DNA of 64,000 nt from Methylacidimicrobium sp. B4 (GCF_017310545.1 NZ_CP066203.1:248001-312000); one strand, 5' to 3'. Shown: positions 51,902 through 60,442, numbered from the stretch's first letter. Notes: generated from the sequence alone by a model not told the origin. Translations and numbers: made by a program.

Positions 51902-52471
51902 TCGCTGTTCCTCGACAGAGCCAGTACGAGCACCTTTTTCACCATCGGCCATTCAACCCGGACGATCGTTGAATTCGTCGATCTGCTCCGGGCGTCGAGC
52001 ATCGACCTGGTCATCGACGTGAGGTCGGTGCCGCGATCGCGTGCGAATCCACAGTTCAATGCCGAAAGCCTTCCCGAAACGCTGGCACCGTGGCACATCG
52101 GCTATGAGCCTATCGTCGAGCTGGGTGGTTTCCGCGGAAAGAGGCGTAGCGTGATCCCTTCGCCCAACCGGTATTGGCAGATGAGCAGTTTTCGTAATTA
52201 TGCGGACTACGCGCTGACACCGCCGTTCGCAGCGGGTCTGGCGCGGCTCCGAGACCGAGGCAGCCGGCACCGATGCGCCATTATGTGCGCCGAGGCGGTC
52301 TGGTGGCGCTGCCATCGGCGTATCATCACCGACTACCTCCTCGCCGCAGGCGAACGCGTACTGCACATCCTCGGGGTGTCGCATATTGAGGAAGCCCATC
52401 TGACGCCCGGCGCTGTGGTTCGCGACGACGGGACGGTAATCTACCCCAGCGAGGATCTGTCGCGGAAATGA
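51902..52471 (+). pseudogene. DUF488 protein gene lacking a normal start codon
   Basis: The frame reads STFFTIGHSTRTIVEFVDLL then IDLVIDVRSVPRSRANPQF, and later CAEAVWWRCHRRIITDYLLA, the typical DUF488 order (start -IGHS-, DVR, Cys...CHR; about 170 residues). However, the frame begins after TGA at 51899 with no ATG, GTG or TTG before the conserved IGHS, so the natural N-terminus is missing. The nearest ATG (51894) is in another frame. Either a base was lost near 51900 or a non-canonical start is used. GTG 52019 would give a truncated protein. DUF488 function is not established. Confidence 0.6.
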
Positions 52472-52779
52472 CATGACAATGGTGCCGTTGTTGCCGTTCG
52501 CCTCGGCGGTGCGAGTGTTTCTGCCAAGAAACCGTCCGGCGTCGGCAGCAGTGGGACGAATTAGCAGGTTTTCTGGCTCTCCGCTGAACTGAGCGGGTGT
52601 GGAGAGCGGATGTGGGGTTGAGGGAGGGAGGCTCGCCAGTCCTTCGCCAAGGAGGTGAGGGAGCGTGCTGCCCATTCGGAGCAGATCGAAGGGATCTGGA
52701 TCGACAGAAGGCCCGACTGCTTCAGGCGCAAGGGAAGGGCCGTGGCGCAAACGCCCTGCCCACTCGCGACCAGCAGTGG
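52472..52779. other. Intergenic region beside tRNA-Ser
   Basis: About 308 bases between the DUF488 gene and the 3' end of tRNA-Ser(GCU). No gene is recognised. No repeat of the tRNA 3' end was found here, so an attachment site is not supported. Confidence 0.45.
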
Positions 52780-52867
52780 CGGAGCCGGAGGGATTCGAAC
52801 CCTCGGTACCCTTTTGGGGTACAACGGTTTAGCAAACCGTCCCTTTCGGCCACTCAGGCACAGCTCC
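52780..52867 (-). tRNA. tRNA-Ser (anticodon GCU)
   Basis: An 88-nt class II tRNA on the minus strand. Acceptor GGAGCTG pairs with CGGCTCC (one T-G pair), with discriminator G and no encoded CCA. The anticodon loop TTGCTAA gives GCU. The long variable arm TGTACCCCAAAAGGGTACC is a clear hairpin and the T-arm contains GGGTTCGAATCCC. It decodes AGC/AGU. Confidence 0.97.
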
Positions 52868-53002
52868 AGGAGATAGCTCACTTCTGCGCCCGGGCCGCGC
52901 TCTTGTCAAGGCCACAGGCGGCTTCCCGCTTGACGGCCTTCGCCCACCTTGTCAGCCTGAGCCTGCGCGGGAAGCGGGTCGACCGGGCAGTGGAAAAGGG
53001 CG

Positions 53003-53950
53003 ATGGAAGAGCAAGGACAGGGCGAAGGCGGGCGGGCGAGGAAGCCGCTCTGGACCCGGATCGCTTGGAGCGCCGGCGCGGGCCTGCTGGTCTATGCCGC
53101 GGCTCGCTTTCTTCTGGGAGGAGAGGGGCGCTTCGCCTCCACGGAGGATTCGATCGTAAGCGCCCACGCGGTGCGGATCTCGCCCCGGGTCTCCGGATAC
53201 CTGGAGAGGCTCCTCATCGACGACAACACGCGGGTAAGGCCAGGGCAGCTGTTGGCGCTGATCGATCCGAGGGACTACCAGGCGCGGGTTGCGGTTGCGG
53301 ATTCCGCGCGGCTCTTAGCCGGGACCGAGTGGATTCGGATGCATCGGCTGGTCACCACGCATGCAACGCCCGAGCTCAACCTCGATGCGGCGGTCGCCGT
53401 GAACACCACCACCGAGGCTGCGCTCCGCTTGGAGAGCTTGGCCCTCGGCTATAGCGAGATCCGGGCACCGGTTGCCGGGAAGATCTCGGGACGCCGGGTC
53501 GACCAGGGAAACTTGGTGTCTCCGGGGCAGTTTCTCTTCTCGATCGTGCCTGAAGGGGTCTGGGTGAAGGCCAACTTCCGGGAAAGGGAGCTCCGCCACA
53601 TTCGTCCGGGAATGGCGGCGGAAATCCGGATCTGGGCGCAGCCGGGCCGCGTCTACCGGGGGCACGTCGAGAGCATCCAGCGCGGGGCCACTTCGGCCTT
53701 CAGCCCGTATCCGCGGCTCGACATGCGGCTCAATTATGTCAAGCCGGAGCAGCGGATTCCGGTGAAGATCCTCTTCGATGAGCCGCCTGCGGCGCTCACC
53801 GAGCTCGGCCCATGGATGACCGCGGCGGTGAGGATCCCCACGAAGGCGGCAGAGGCGGCCTTCGATTGGGCGCTCCTCCTGGGGGTGGGCGCGGCGATGG
53901 CCCTCTTCGCCTTCGGTACGGTTCCCCGCGGACGACGGTCCGGCGGGTGA
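53003..53950 (+). CDS. HlyD/EmrA-family periplasmic adaptor
   Basis: A 315-residue membrane-fusion protein: TM anchor at residues ~20-40, first lipoyl half (AVRISPRVSGYLERLLIDDN), a short helical hairpin (~residues 95-150), second lipoyl half (APVAGKISGRRVDQGNLVSP), then a beta-barrel (GMAAEIRIWAQPGRVYRGHV). An unusual second hydrophobic segment lies at the very end (residues ~285-305). The hairpin is clearly shorter than EmrA's, so it may not reach an outer-membrane channel. No transporter gene is adjacent, so its partner is unknown. Confidence 0.85.
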   Translation: MEEQGQGEGGRARKPLWTRIAWSAGAGLLVYAAARFLLGGEGRFASTEDSIVSAHAVRISPRVSGYLERLLIDDNTRVRPGQLLALIDPRDYQARVAVADSARLLAGTEWIRMHRLVTTHATPELNLDAAVAVNTTTEAALRLESLALGYSEIRAPVAGKISGRRVDQGNLVSPGQFLFSIVPEGVWVKANFRERELRHIRPGMAAEIRIWAQPGRVYRGHVESIQRGATSAFSPYPRLDMRLNYVKPEQRIPVKILFDEPPAALTELGPWMTAAVRIPTKAAEAAFDWALLLGVGAAMALFAFGTVPRGRRSGG

Positions 53951-53955
53951 GGCGA

Positions 53956-54624
53956 TCAGCCACCCATGTTGGCTTCTTCGGCGGCGGCGCGCAGCTCGCG
54001 GAGGGGATCCTCCTCCCTTTCGCCGAGGAGCCGGCTTTCCAAAATGATCCGGTCCGTCCCGTGGACGACCACCGAGGGGAGGCTCTCCCGAGTCACCCCG
54101 CCTTCCACCGCGATCTCGTAGGCAAGGTTGCCCGCTTCCCGATGGGCCTTGGCCTGCGCCACTTTCCGGAGCGTCTCCGGCAAAAGCGGCTGCCGTGAGC
54201 CGGGGTTGGCGGTGAGGCAGAGAAGGAAGTGGATGTGGGGAAGGTATTTGAAGGCCTTCTCCAAGAGGGTGATCGGGTTGAGCGCGAGCCCGCAGCGGCA
54301 GCCCATCGAACGGATGAGGTCGATCGTCTTTTGCACGTCGTGGCGGGCTTCCAGATGAACCGTCACGATGTCGGCCCCGGCTTCAACGAAGGCGCGGGCG
54401 TAGCGGTCGGGCTGCTCGATCCGGAGATGGACCTCGATGGGCAGCTCGGTCGTCGTGCGGAGCGCGGCAACGAACCGAGGACCGACCCCCAGATCGGGCA
54501 CGAAGTGGCCGTCCATCACCTCCACGTGGAGAAGGTCGATCCCAGCCGCTTCCAGCTCGCGCACCTCGCTCTCCACCTGACAGGGCTTGGCCCCGATCAC
54601 GGCAGCAAACCGTACTCGCCTCAT
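53956..54624 (-). CDS. Ribulose-phosphate 3-epimerase family protein, altered active site
   Basis: A 222-residue TIM barrel of the Rpe family. HVEVMDGHFVPDLGVGPRFV holds one metal Asp; LPIEVHLRIEQPDRY and ADIVTVHLEA carry the metal and phosphate-binding regions. Two conserved spots deviate: the catalytic Asp of the family's VDGG is Glu (IAVEGGVTRESL), and the start lacks the usual PSILSAD segment (FAAVIGAKPC). It may be a slow epimerase or act on another pentulose or hexulose phosphate such as allulose-6-phosphate. It converges with the HlyD gene, 5 bp apart. Confidence 0.8.
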   Translation of the reverse strand: MRRVRFAAVIGAKPCQVESEVRELEAAGIDLLHVEVMDGHFVPDLGVGPRFVAALRTTTELPIEVHLRIEQPDRYARAFVEAGADIVTVHLEARHDVQKTIDLIRSMGCRCGLALNPITLLEKAFKYLPHIHFLLCLTANPGSRQPLLPETLRKVAQAKAHREAGNLAYEIAVEGGVTRESLPSVVVHGTDRIILESRLLGEREEDPLRELRAAAEEANMGG

Positions 54625-54636
54625 GCAAAACGACTC

Positions 54637-55023
54637 CTACGCTCGTTTGCGTTCGATCAGCTCGATCTCGTACCCTTCCGGTCCGTCGAGGAACGCAAAG
54701 CGCGTTCCGGAGCGGCTCGTCGTCGGGCCATCGGAAAAGGGATGCCCCTTTTTGACGGCCTCGCGGCCGAAGGCTTCCAGGTCATCGACCTCGAAGGCCA
54801 GATGGGTCAGATCGGGCGGCACGACCACCGGTCCCGACGCCGGATAGTGGCAGAGCTCGAGCAGCTCCTCGCTTTCGGGGGCTTTGAGAAAGACCAGGGT
54901 GGAGCCGCGAGGGGAGGTCGATCGGCTCACTTCCTGGAGACCGAGCAGCTCGGTAAAAAAGGAGACGATCTTCTCCAGATCGTTCACGCGATAGCGCGTG
55001 TGCAAGAGCCGGCGCACCTTCAC
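54637..55023 (-). CDS. VOC-family protein (lactoylglutathione lyase-like)
   Basis: A 128-residue single-domain VOC protein from GTG 55023. LLHTRYRVNDLEKIVSFFTE supplies the first His. LLELCHYPAS and DLTHLAFEVDDLEAFGREAV supply Glu and His, and FLDGPEGYEIELIER the last Glu. This order and the LGL-EVSRS segment resemble glyoxalase I, which detoxifies methylglyoxal. The start could be TTG or another GTG nearby. It lies 12 bp upstream of the Rpe-like gene and is probably cotranscribed. Confidence 0.83.
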   Translation of the reverse strand: MKVRRLLHTRYRVNDLEKIVSFFTELLGLQEVSRSTSPRGSTLVFLKAPESEELLELCHYPASGPVVVPPDLTHLAFEVDDLEAFGREAVKKGHPFSDGPTTSRSGTRFAFLDGPEGYEIELIERKRA

Positions 55024-55135
55024 CGTGGTTCCCCCGTCTCTTGCGTAAAATCCAGAGGCGCCTTGGGGCGGCGTCCCCGGGGCGGACGGCGGCCACCGGA
55101 GGCACAGGAGCGAGTCGAGGCCGGATTCCCCATGG

Positions 55136-56206
55136 CTACCCCTGCCGCCGGAAGCGTTCGTCCCGCGGGAGATCCGCCAAGAACAGGCTGAGCCATTCCG
55201 CAAGCGTTTCGAGGTCCTGGAGATGGACAACCTCGACCGGGCTGTGCATGTACCGGTTGGGAATGCCAAGGGCTGCGGTGGGAATGCCTCCGCGCTGCAG
55301 GAAGATCGCGTCCGCGTCGGTGCCCGACCGGCGGGGGTCGATCCCCTGCTGGTAGGCAATCCCGTGCGCGTGGGCGACCTCCGCCAGCCGGCGGACCAGG
55401 AGAGGGTGGTTGACGCTTCCCCGGCTCAGGATCGGTCCCTTGCCGAGCTGCACATCCCCCTGGCGCTTCTTGTCGGCGATCGGAATGTCGGTCGCGTGGC
55501 CGACGTCGACCACCAGCGCCGCGTCGGGATGCGTCGAGTAGCCAACCATCGCGGCACCAAAGAGGCCGTTTTCCTCCTGGATGGTCGATGCCGCGACTAC
55601 ACTGGCCTGCAGCTTCTCCCGCTGCAGGGCGGCTTTCCGGAACGCCTCGGCCACGACGAAGGCCCCGACACGGTCATCGCAAGCCCTGCCCACCCAGAGA
55701 TCTCCGTGGAGGGGCGCAAATCCCGAGTCGTAGGTGATGAGATCGCCGACGGAGACGCGCTCCAGGGCCTCCTGTTGGCTCTGGGCCCCGATGTCGATGA
55801 AGAGCTCGTGCCACTTGGGCGGATCCTGCTTTCCCTCGCGCTCCTGCAGGTGGATGGCGAGGGAGCCGATCACGCCCAGGACAGCCTCCCCCTCGTGATG
55901 AATCCGCACCCGCTGGCCGCGCGCCAGCAGAGGATCGGATCCTCCGACGGTGGTGAAATAGACAAATCCGCGCTCGTCGACATACTGGACCTGGAAGCCG
56001 ATCTCGTCGATGTGCGCTGCCAGGAGGATCTTGGGGGATCCCTCCGGATGGAGCAGGGCGATCGCGTTGCCATAGGCATCGGTCTCGACGCGGTCGGCGT
56101 AGGGCTTGAGGTAATCGATCCAGGTTTGTTGGGCCACCATCTCCCCGCTCGAGGGACTGGGAGTCTCGATCAGGGACCTCAGGAAATCTAGCTGTTCTTG
56201 CTGCAC
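55136..56206 (-). CDS. M42-family metallopeptidase (glutamyl aminopeptidase-like)
   Basis: A 356-residue dizinc aminopeptidase of the FrvX/PepA type. Metal ligands and catalytic residues appear in order: His and Asp in LLAAHIDEIGFQVQYV, Asp in GRACDDRVGAFVVAEA, Glu-Glu in ASTIQEENGLFGAAMVGY, Asp in LVVDVGHATDIP and His in RYMHSPVEVVHLQDL. The PDZ-like insertion of the family lies at residues ~70-170. It is likely cytoplasmic and assembles as a large dodecamer in known members. Start MQQEQLDFLRSL is normal. Confidence 0.92.
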   Translation of the reverse strand: MQQEQLDFLRSLIETPSPSSGEMVAQQTWIDYLKPYADRVETDAYGNAIALLHPEGSPKILLAAHIDEIGFQVQYVDERGFVYFTTVGGSDPLLARGQRVRIHHEGEAVLGVIGSLAIHLQEREGKQDPPKWHELFIDIGAQSQQEALERVSVGDLITYDSGFAPLHGDLWVGRACDDRVGAFVVAEAFRKAALQREKLQASVVAASTIQEENGLFGAAMVGYSTHPDAALVVDVGHATDIPIADKKRQGDVQLGKGPILSRGSVNHPLLVRRLAEVAHAHGIAYQQGIDPRRSGTDADAIFLQRGGIPTAALGIPNRYMHSPVEVVHLQDLETLAEWLSLFLADLPRDERFRRQG

Positions 56207-56248
56207 AGGAGAGACACCGTAGCCAAAGTTTTCTTCCCCCGCAACCGC

Positions 56249-56896
56249 CTACTTGCCCGCAATCGGCTTCGCCCGGGCTGCGCGCGCGAGCAGGAGCTCC
56301 CGGGCGACCGGAAGCAGGGAGAGGGCGATGATCAGTAAAAGAAAGAGATGGAGGTGGCTCTGGACCGCCGGAGCGCTTCCCAGGAAAAAGCCCGCGAGGA
56401 GGAAGAGAGCCACCCAGGAGATGCCCCCCGCGGCGTTCCAGAGGAAAAAGCGGGAATAGGTCATCGTCCCGACACCGGCGACGAAGGGGGCGAAGGTTCG
56501 CAGCACCGGGATGAAGCGGGCGAGGACGATCGCCCGGGCGCCATACCGGCGGCAGAGGGCCCGGGCGCGGATGAGATGGCGCCGGTTGAGCCAGCGGGAC
56601 TCGGGGTCGTGAAAGATCGCCGGTCCCACCCGCCAGCCGATCCAGTAGTTCATCGAGTCCCCGAGCACCGCGGCAAGGATGAGGCTCAGCAGGAGGGTGG
56701 GCAGATGGAGCCAACCTTGGCCGGCAAAGGCCCCCAGGAGAAAGAGCAGGCTATCCCCCGGAAGGAAGGGGGTGACGACCAGGCCCGTCTCGCAAAAGAC
56801 GATCGCGAAGAGCAGGGGGTAGGCCCAGAACCCATGCTCCTTCACGACTGATCGGAGAAGATCTTCCCAGCCAGCTACTAGTGCTACCCAATCCAC
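56249..56896 (-). CDS. DedA-family membrane protein
   Basis: A 215-residue inner-membrane protein. FCETGLVVTPFLPGDSLLFL near residue 35 is the DedA signature with its re-entrant segment. LARFIPVLRTFAPFVAGVGT follows, with the two conserved Arg residues of the family. Five or so hydrophobic segments are seen. DedA proteins are linked to lipid carrier (undecaprenyl phosphate) recycling and membrane homeostasis. It sits 42 bp from the M42 peptidase start on the same strand and is divergent from hsp20. Confidence 0.92.
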   Translation of the reverse strand: MDWVALVAGWEDLLRSVVKEHGFWAYPLLFAIVFCETGLVVTPFLPGDSLLFLLGAFAGQGWLHLPTLLLSLILAAVLGDSMNYWIGWRVGPAIFHDPESRWLNRRHLIRARALCRRYGARAIVLARFIPVLRTFAPFVAGVGTMTYSRFFLWNAAGGISWVALFLLAGFFLGSAPAVQSHLHLFLLLIIALSLLPVARELLLARAARAKPIAGK

Positions 56897-56919
56897 GCTT
56901 GTTGCCTTCCTCGACTAGC

Positions 56920-56948
56920 TTGACATTTCGGCTCCGCCGTCTTAGCTT
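56920..56948 (+). promoter_or_regulatory. Candidate promoter for hsp20
   Basis: TTGACA (56920-56925) and TAGCTT (56943-56948) are separated by 17 bp, upstream of the Hsp20 gene. The -35 is a perfect consensus; the -10 matches three of six bases. An inverted-repeat heat-shock operator was not found. A run AAAGGAGAAGG before ATG 57024 is the ribosome-binding site. Confidence 0.38.
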
Positions 56949-57023
56949 GTCAGTACCAATGGGCTGCTGCGCAACAGGTCGCGCAGCGGCGAACGTAGGA
57001 AACTCACACGAAAGGAGAAGGCA

Positions 57024-57497
57024 ATGAATGGCTTGGTACGACGAGGTCCGGCAGGGCTGGGTGTTTGGGATCCTTTCCGCGAGTTGGAGGAGATGCGGAA
57101 GCGGATGGCGTCGCTTTGGGACCGGCCGTTGGAGCTTCTGGAGGCGCCGAGCGAGCGGCTTGAGCTCGCCGAATGGCGACCCCTGGCCGACATCACCGAG
57201 GATGACAAAGAGTATCTGGTGAAGCTCGAGCTTCCCGGCATGAAGCGGGAGGAAGTCAGGGTATCCATGGAGTCGGGCGTGCTCACGATATCCGGCGAAC
57301 GGAAGCTCGAAAAGGAGGAAAAGAACAAGAAGTATCATCGGGTCGAGCGGGCCTACGGCTCCTTTTCCCGATCGTTCGTGATTCCTGACGACGTGGTCGC
57401 AGAGAAGATCGACGCGCAGTTCAAGGAGGGAGTCCTCCAGGTGCATCTCCCGAAGGGGGAGCACGCAAAGCCCAAGACGATCGAGGTCAAAGGCTGA
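57024..57497 (+). CDS. Hsp20-family small heat shock protein
   Basis: An ATP-independent holdase chaperone. The N-terminal arm (WDPFRELEEMRKRMASLWDR) precedes the alpha-crystallin domain from about residue 53 (WRPLADITEDDKEYLVKLEL) through RAYGSFSRSFVIPDDVV and the ...GVLQVHLPKGEHAKPKTIEV end. The final I-x-V-type residues (KTIEVKG) may dock to partners. At 157 residues it is normal. It is monocistronic between a candidate promoter and a hairpin terminator. Confidence 0.95.
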   Translation: MNGLVRRGPAGLGVWDPFRELEEMRKRMASLWDRPLELLEAPSERLELAEWRPLADITEDDKEYLVKLELPGMKREEVRVSMESGVLTISGERKLEKEEKNKKYHRVERAYGSFSRSFVIPDDVVAEKIDAQFKEGVLQVHLPKGEHAKPKTIEVKG

Positions 57498-57524
57498 AGG
57501 GTTGTGCACGCCGCTTCGAGAGAG

Positions 57525-57552
57525 AGGCCCTTCCCGTGGGGGAAGGGCCTTT
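57525..57552 (+). terminator. Hairpin terminator after hsp20
   Basis: A perfect 11-bp stem AGGCCCTTCCC (57525-57535) / GGGAAGGGCCT (57540-57550) has a 4-nt loop and is followed by TT and CGGTTT. The stem is very strong and the U-run is weak, but position 28 bp after the stop supports a terminator. Confidence 0.65.
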
Positions 57553-57675
57553 CGGTTTCCCCGCCGTGCGCCAGCATGGGAATTGCGATTGACAGAAGGC
57601 AACGACGGGGGCAAAAGAGGCTAATTCTCTGTCACTTATCGCGCGGATCTTGTATCTTGTAGGAAGGAGGAGGAG

Positions 57676-58584
57676 TTGCATAAGGGATTCTGGGTTGGGG
57701 TCGTGCTCTGCGCCATCACGGGCGGGTCGGTTTGGTCCTCCCCGGCCTCCTCCGCAGGTTCCGATCTCGCCGAGCAGGCCCTCCAAGGCCCTTTGCTTGC
57801 GGGAACGGATCCCGAAGACGGCGTTGCGACCCAGGCTCCGCAGGGAGGGGGGAAGGAAGCGCCGCCCCTGGAAAATCCCTTTACGGTCCAATCGGGACTC
57901 TATGCGGGCATCTTTGGCGGAGGCGCCTTTTCCAACCCGGAGTATGGTTATTCGGCCTATCCCGCTCCGGTGGGCCTTTCGGGCTTCACCGAGAGAGGAG
58001 GCATCGTCAACGGGGTCGGGGGGCTGCTCTTCGGCTACGAGTTCGCTGGCAATAAGATTGGGGACAGCTGGGACTTCTACTGGAGGCCCGCCGTCCAGCT
58101 CGACGCCTTCTATCTCGGCTTGACCGCCGCCTCCTCCGGGCCGGGCTATGGCGCACCCGCGGTTCCCGGTGCGATCGATAGCAAGCAGAACTTCAATGCC
58201 GGGGTGATCACGGTCGATGGCCTCCTCAACTTGTATACCCCGCTCCTGACGGTCCATTTCGGAATTGGAGTGGGTGGTGCCTACATCAGCAACTCGTCGG
58301 CCTCGGCGGTGCCGAACGGAGGGCCGGCTAGCGGGCAGAACCTGCTCGGCGCTGGAATCAACACGAGCGCCGGCGCGTTCGCGGTCGAAGGGATCGCGGG
58401 CATCGACCGGTGGATCAACAAGCGCTGGTCGGTCTTCGTCGAATATCGCTATCTCCTGCTCACCGGAACCAACTTTAGCTATAGCGGCAATCCGGCGGTC
58501 TTTGGCCCAGGGCAGGTGGTCAACCAGCACTTCGACCAGTTCACCGCCAACCTGGTGCTGGCGGGACTCCGCTACAAGTTCTGA
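57676..58584 (+). CDS. Outer-membrane beta-barrel-like protein
   Basis: A 302-residue exported protein starting at TTG 57676 right after a GGAAGGAGGAGGAG site. A signal peptide (HKGFWVGVVLCAITGGSVWS) is followed by a low-complexity linker (to ~70). Glycine-rich alternating strands come next: YAGIFGGGAFSNPEYGY, GGLLFGYEFAGNKIGDSWDF, and finally FDQFTANLVLAGLRYKF, whose terminal Phe is the BAM recognition signature. It fits an OmpA-like eight-stranded or similar small barrel. No peptidoglycan domain is present. A 1-bp overlap (TGATG) joins it to the next gene. Confidence 0.82.
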   Translation: MHKGFWVGVVLCAITGGSVWSSPASSAGSDLAEQALQGPLLAGTDPEDGVATQAPQGGGKEAPPLENPFTVQSGLYAGIFGGGAFSNPEYGYSAYPAPVGLSGFTERGGIVNGVGGLLFGYEFAGNKIGDSWDFYWRPAVQLDAFYLGLTAASSGPGYGAPAVPGAIDSKQNFNAGVITVDGLLNLYTPLLTVHFGIGVGGAYISNSSASAVPNGGPASGQNLLGAGINTSAGAFAVEGIAGIDRWINKRWSVFVEYRYLLLTGTNFSYSGNPAVFGPGQVVNQHFDQFTANLVLAGLRYKF

Positions 58585-58883
58585 TGAAGCAACCCTCGCT
58601 TCTTCCCGCGGTCGTCCTGGCGGTCGGACTCTGCGGCCTCTTCTTCCGATCCTCTGCGTGGGCCGGCTGGGAATTCGAACCACCCATTCCCAACTTTCCC
58701 TACGGCCCCACCGATCCCTTGGGCACCCCCTATTGTGTCGCGGCGACCGATCTGATCTACAGCCCGACGCCGCCCTACGTGCGTGCCTCGTCAGAAGCGG
58801 CGAAGCTCGAGAAGTCGAAGCGCGCCTCGCACCGCCCGGTCAAGAGGAACGCCGAGTCTTTCGACGCGAAGGGAAGACCCTAG
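58584..58883 (+). CDS. Small exported hypothetical protein
   Basis: A 99-residue product overlapping the barrel protein's stop by one base. It has a signal peptide (LLPAVVLAVGLCGLFFRSSA) and a short mature region rich in Pro and aromatic residues (GWEFEPPIPNFPYGPTDPLG), with a single Cys in PYCVAATDL. No family is recognised. It is coupled to the barrel gene, so it may be an accessory or a periplasmic peptide. It converges with the next gene by 4 bp. Confidence 0.6.
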   Translation: MKQPSLLPAVVLAVGLCGLFFRSSAWAGWEFEPPIPNFPYGPTDPLGTPYCVAATDLIYSPTPPYVRASSEAAKLEKSKRASHRPVKRNAESFDAKGRP

Positions 58884-60442
58884 CGGTTGAGCGAGAGATT
58901 CCCACGGGATTCGAGCGCGGGCACTAGCCGCTCCGCTTCCTCTCCTGGCGTGGGCCGGCGCAGTGCCGTGGGAGGGAGATAGACGCCAATCAGCTCCCTC
59001 TGCCACCACTCCCCGGTGTGCTGGAGGGCTCCCCACGAGCTGAACCGGTATTCGTAGAGGAGGGCACGGACATAGGTCGGGGGAGCCTCGGCAAAGGGGT
59101 TGGAGGCGAAGAGCGCGGCCACTTCGGGGCTTCCCTCCAGGAGCCGCTGGGCGAGCCGTGGAAACCAGGGGGTGCGGGCCGGTCCATTCAAAGCAGCAAA
59201 CCACATCTGCCAATCGAGCCGCGGCTGGTAGGGGGCGACGAACGCGGGCATCTTGCGCAACTCCCCGGGCTTCCAGCGAAAGGGGTAGACCCTCCAGCTC
59301 TTGCCGTCTTGGCTCCCCTCAATCTCGATCTCGAGCCGCCGGGTCGTCATGACCGCAAAGGCTCCATAGTCGTTGACACTGCGAAACGGGCTGATCGCGG
59401 CGAGAACGGAGGCCACGGGCCGGGGAGGCCGGACTCCCAGGACTGCCAGGAAGAGTGGCAGGCTCAGCAGAAAGAGGAGCCCTCCCAGGACCGGGCTCCA
59501 TCGACGCTGGAGGGGAGAAGCGGGGCGGGGATCGCACGGGAGGCGGGGAAAAAACCGGCGGAGAAGAGAATCGTCCAGGAGGGCGAAGCAGAGGACCAAG
59601 GTGAGCCCGTTGTAGAAGGCATGGTTTCCCGTGAGCAGGATAAAGAGCTGCAAGAGGACCGATGCCGCAAATCCGAAGAGACGGCCGAGGCGGCCCGTAA
59701 AAAAGAGGAAGGGGACCACAAGCTCGGTCGCGAGGACCAAGAAGGTCGTCCCCTCGTGAAAGCCGAGCGGGAGATGGAAGCAAAACCAGGAAAGGGGGGA
59801 AGGGAGCGGTTGGGTTTCGTAGTGGTATTGGAGGGCCGTCAGCGCACGCCAGGCGGTGTCTCCGCTCGCCAGCTTGACGACACCGGAGAGAAAGAGGACG
59901 CGGAAGAGAAGCCACCGCAGCCAGAACGCAGCGAGCGGCGGGGGAGCGGGGGCACCCCCCCAGTCCGGCCGCAGCCGCCATGGGGCGATCAGGACGGCCA
60001 GAAGGCCGGCTTCGAGGAGGAGGCTGTCCCACTGGAAGAAAAAGAAGTCTCGCCCCAGAGAGACGAAGGAGAGGTAGAGCGCCCAGAGCGCAAAGGCGAT
60101 CCAGGCGGGGGCAAGATCGCAAAAAAGAAGGAGCGCAAGCAGCACCCCGGTCCAGGCAAGGACCCGCAGGAGGAGGTCGCTCCCCCCGGTCCACCAGAAG
60201 AGGGAGGGTGCCAGGAGATAGCGGGAAGCGCCCAGGTTCGCCCGCCCCACGACGAGCGCTTCGGCGACCGGCAGGATGCCGCGCGATCCCAAAAGCCCCG
60301 GAAGCTGGATCGCCAGCGCGAGGAAAGCGACCGCGTAAATGGCAGAGATTCCCCGGAGAAAGAGCCAGATCCCCAGTCGGTCCGTGTGGCGGTGCGCGCC
60401 CAGCGCCAGGGGAAGGAAGAGGGCTAGCCGTCGGTAGGCCAT
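58880..60442 (-). CDS. Lipase maturation factor family protein
   Basis: A 520-residue membrane protein with about eight to ten TM segments, matching bacterial relatives of the eukaryotic ER protein LMF1. FFFFQWDSLLLEAGLLAVLI, FLSGVVKLASGDTAWRALTA, and HYETQPLPSPLSWFCFHLP are characteristic, as is the soluble end YPFRWKPGELRKMPAFVAPY and PYQPRLDWQMWFAAL. LMF1 folds dimeric lipases; the bacterial role is unknown. It shares 19 bp with the upstream peroxiredoxin gene, so the two are coupled. It could serve an exported enzyme or membrane process. Confidence 0.88.
   Translation of the reverse strand: MAYRRLALFLPLALGAHRHTDRLGIWLFLRGISAIYAVAFLALAIQLPGLLGSRGILPVAEALVVGRANLGASRYLLAPSLFWWTGGSDLLLRVLAWTGVLLALLLFCDLAPAWIAFALWALYLSFVSLGRDFFFFQWDSLLLEAGLLAVLIAPWRLRPDWGGAPAPPPLAAFWLRWLLFRVLFLSGVVKLASGDTAWRALTALQYHYETQPLPSPLSWFCFHLPLGFHEGTTFLVLATELVVPFLFFTGRLGRLFGFAASVLLQLFILLTGNHAFYNGLTLVLCFALLDDSLLRRFFPRLPCDPRPASPLQRRWSPVLGGLLFLLSLPLFLAVLGVRPPRPVASVLAAISPFRSVNDYGAFAVMTTRRLEIEIEGSQDGKSWRVYPFRWKPGELRKMPAFVAPYQPRLDWQMWFAALNGPARTPWFPRLAQRLLEGSPEVAALFASNPFAEAPPTYVRALLYEYRFSSWGALQHTGEWWQRELIGVYLPPTALRRPTPGEEAERLVPALESRGNLSLNR

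Noticed and set aside
52472-52867. Integration site at the tRNA-Ser(GCU) 3' end
   Set aside because: No second copy of the tRNA 3' sequence and no integrase gene was found nearby, so the odd base composition alone is not enough.
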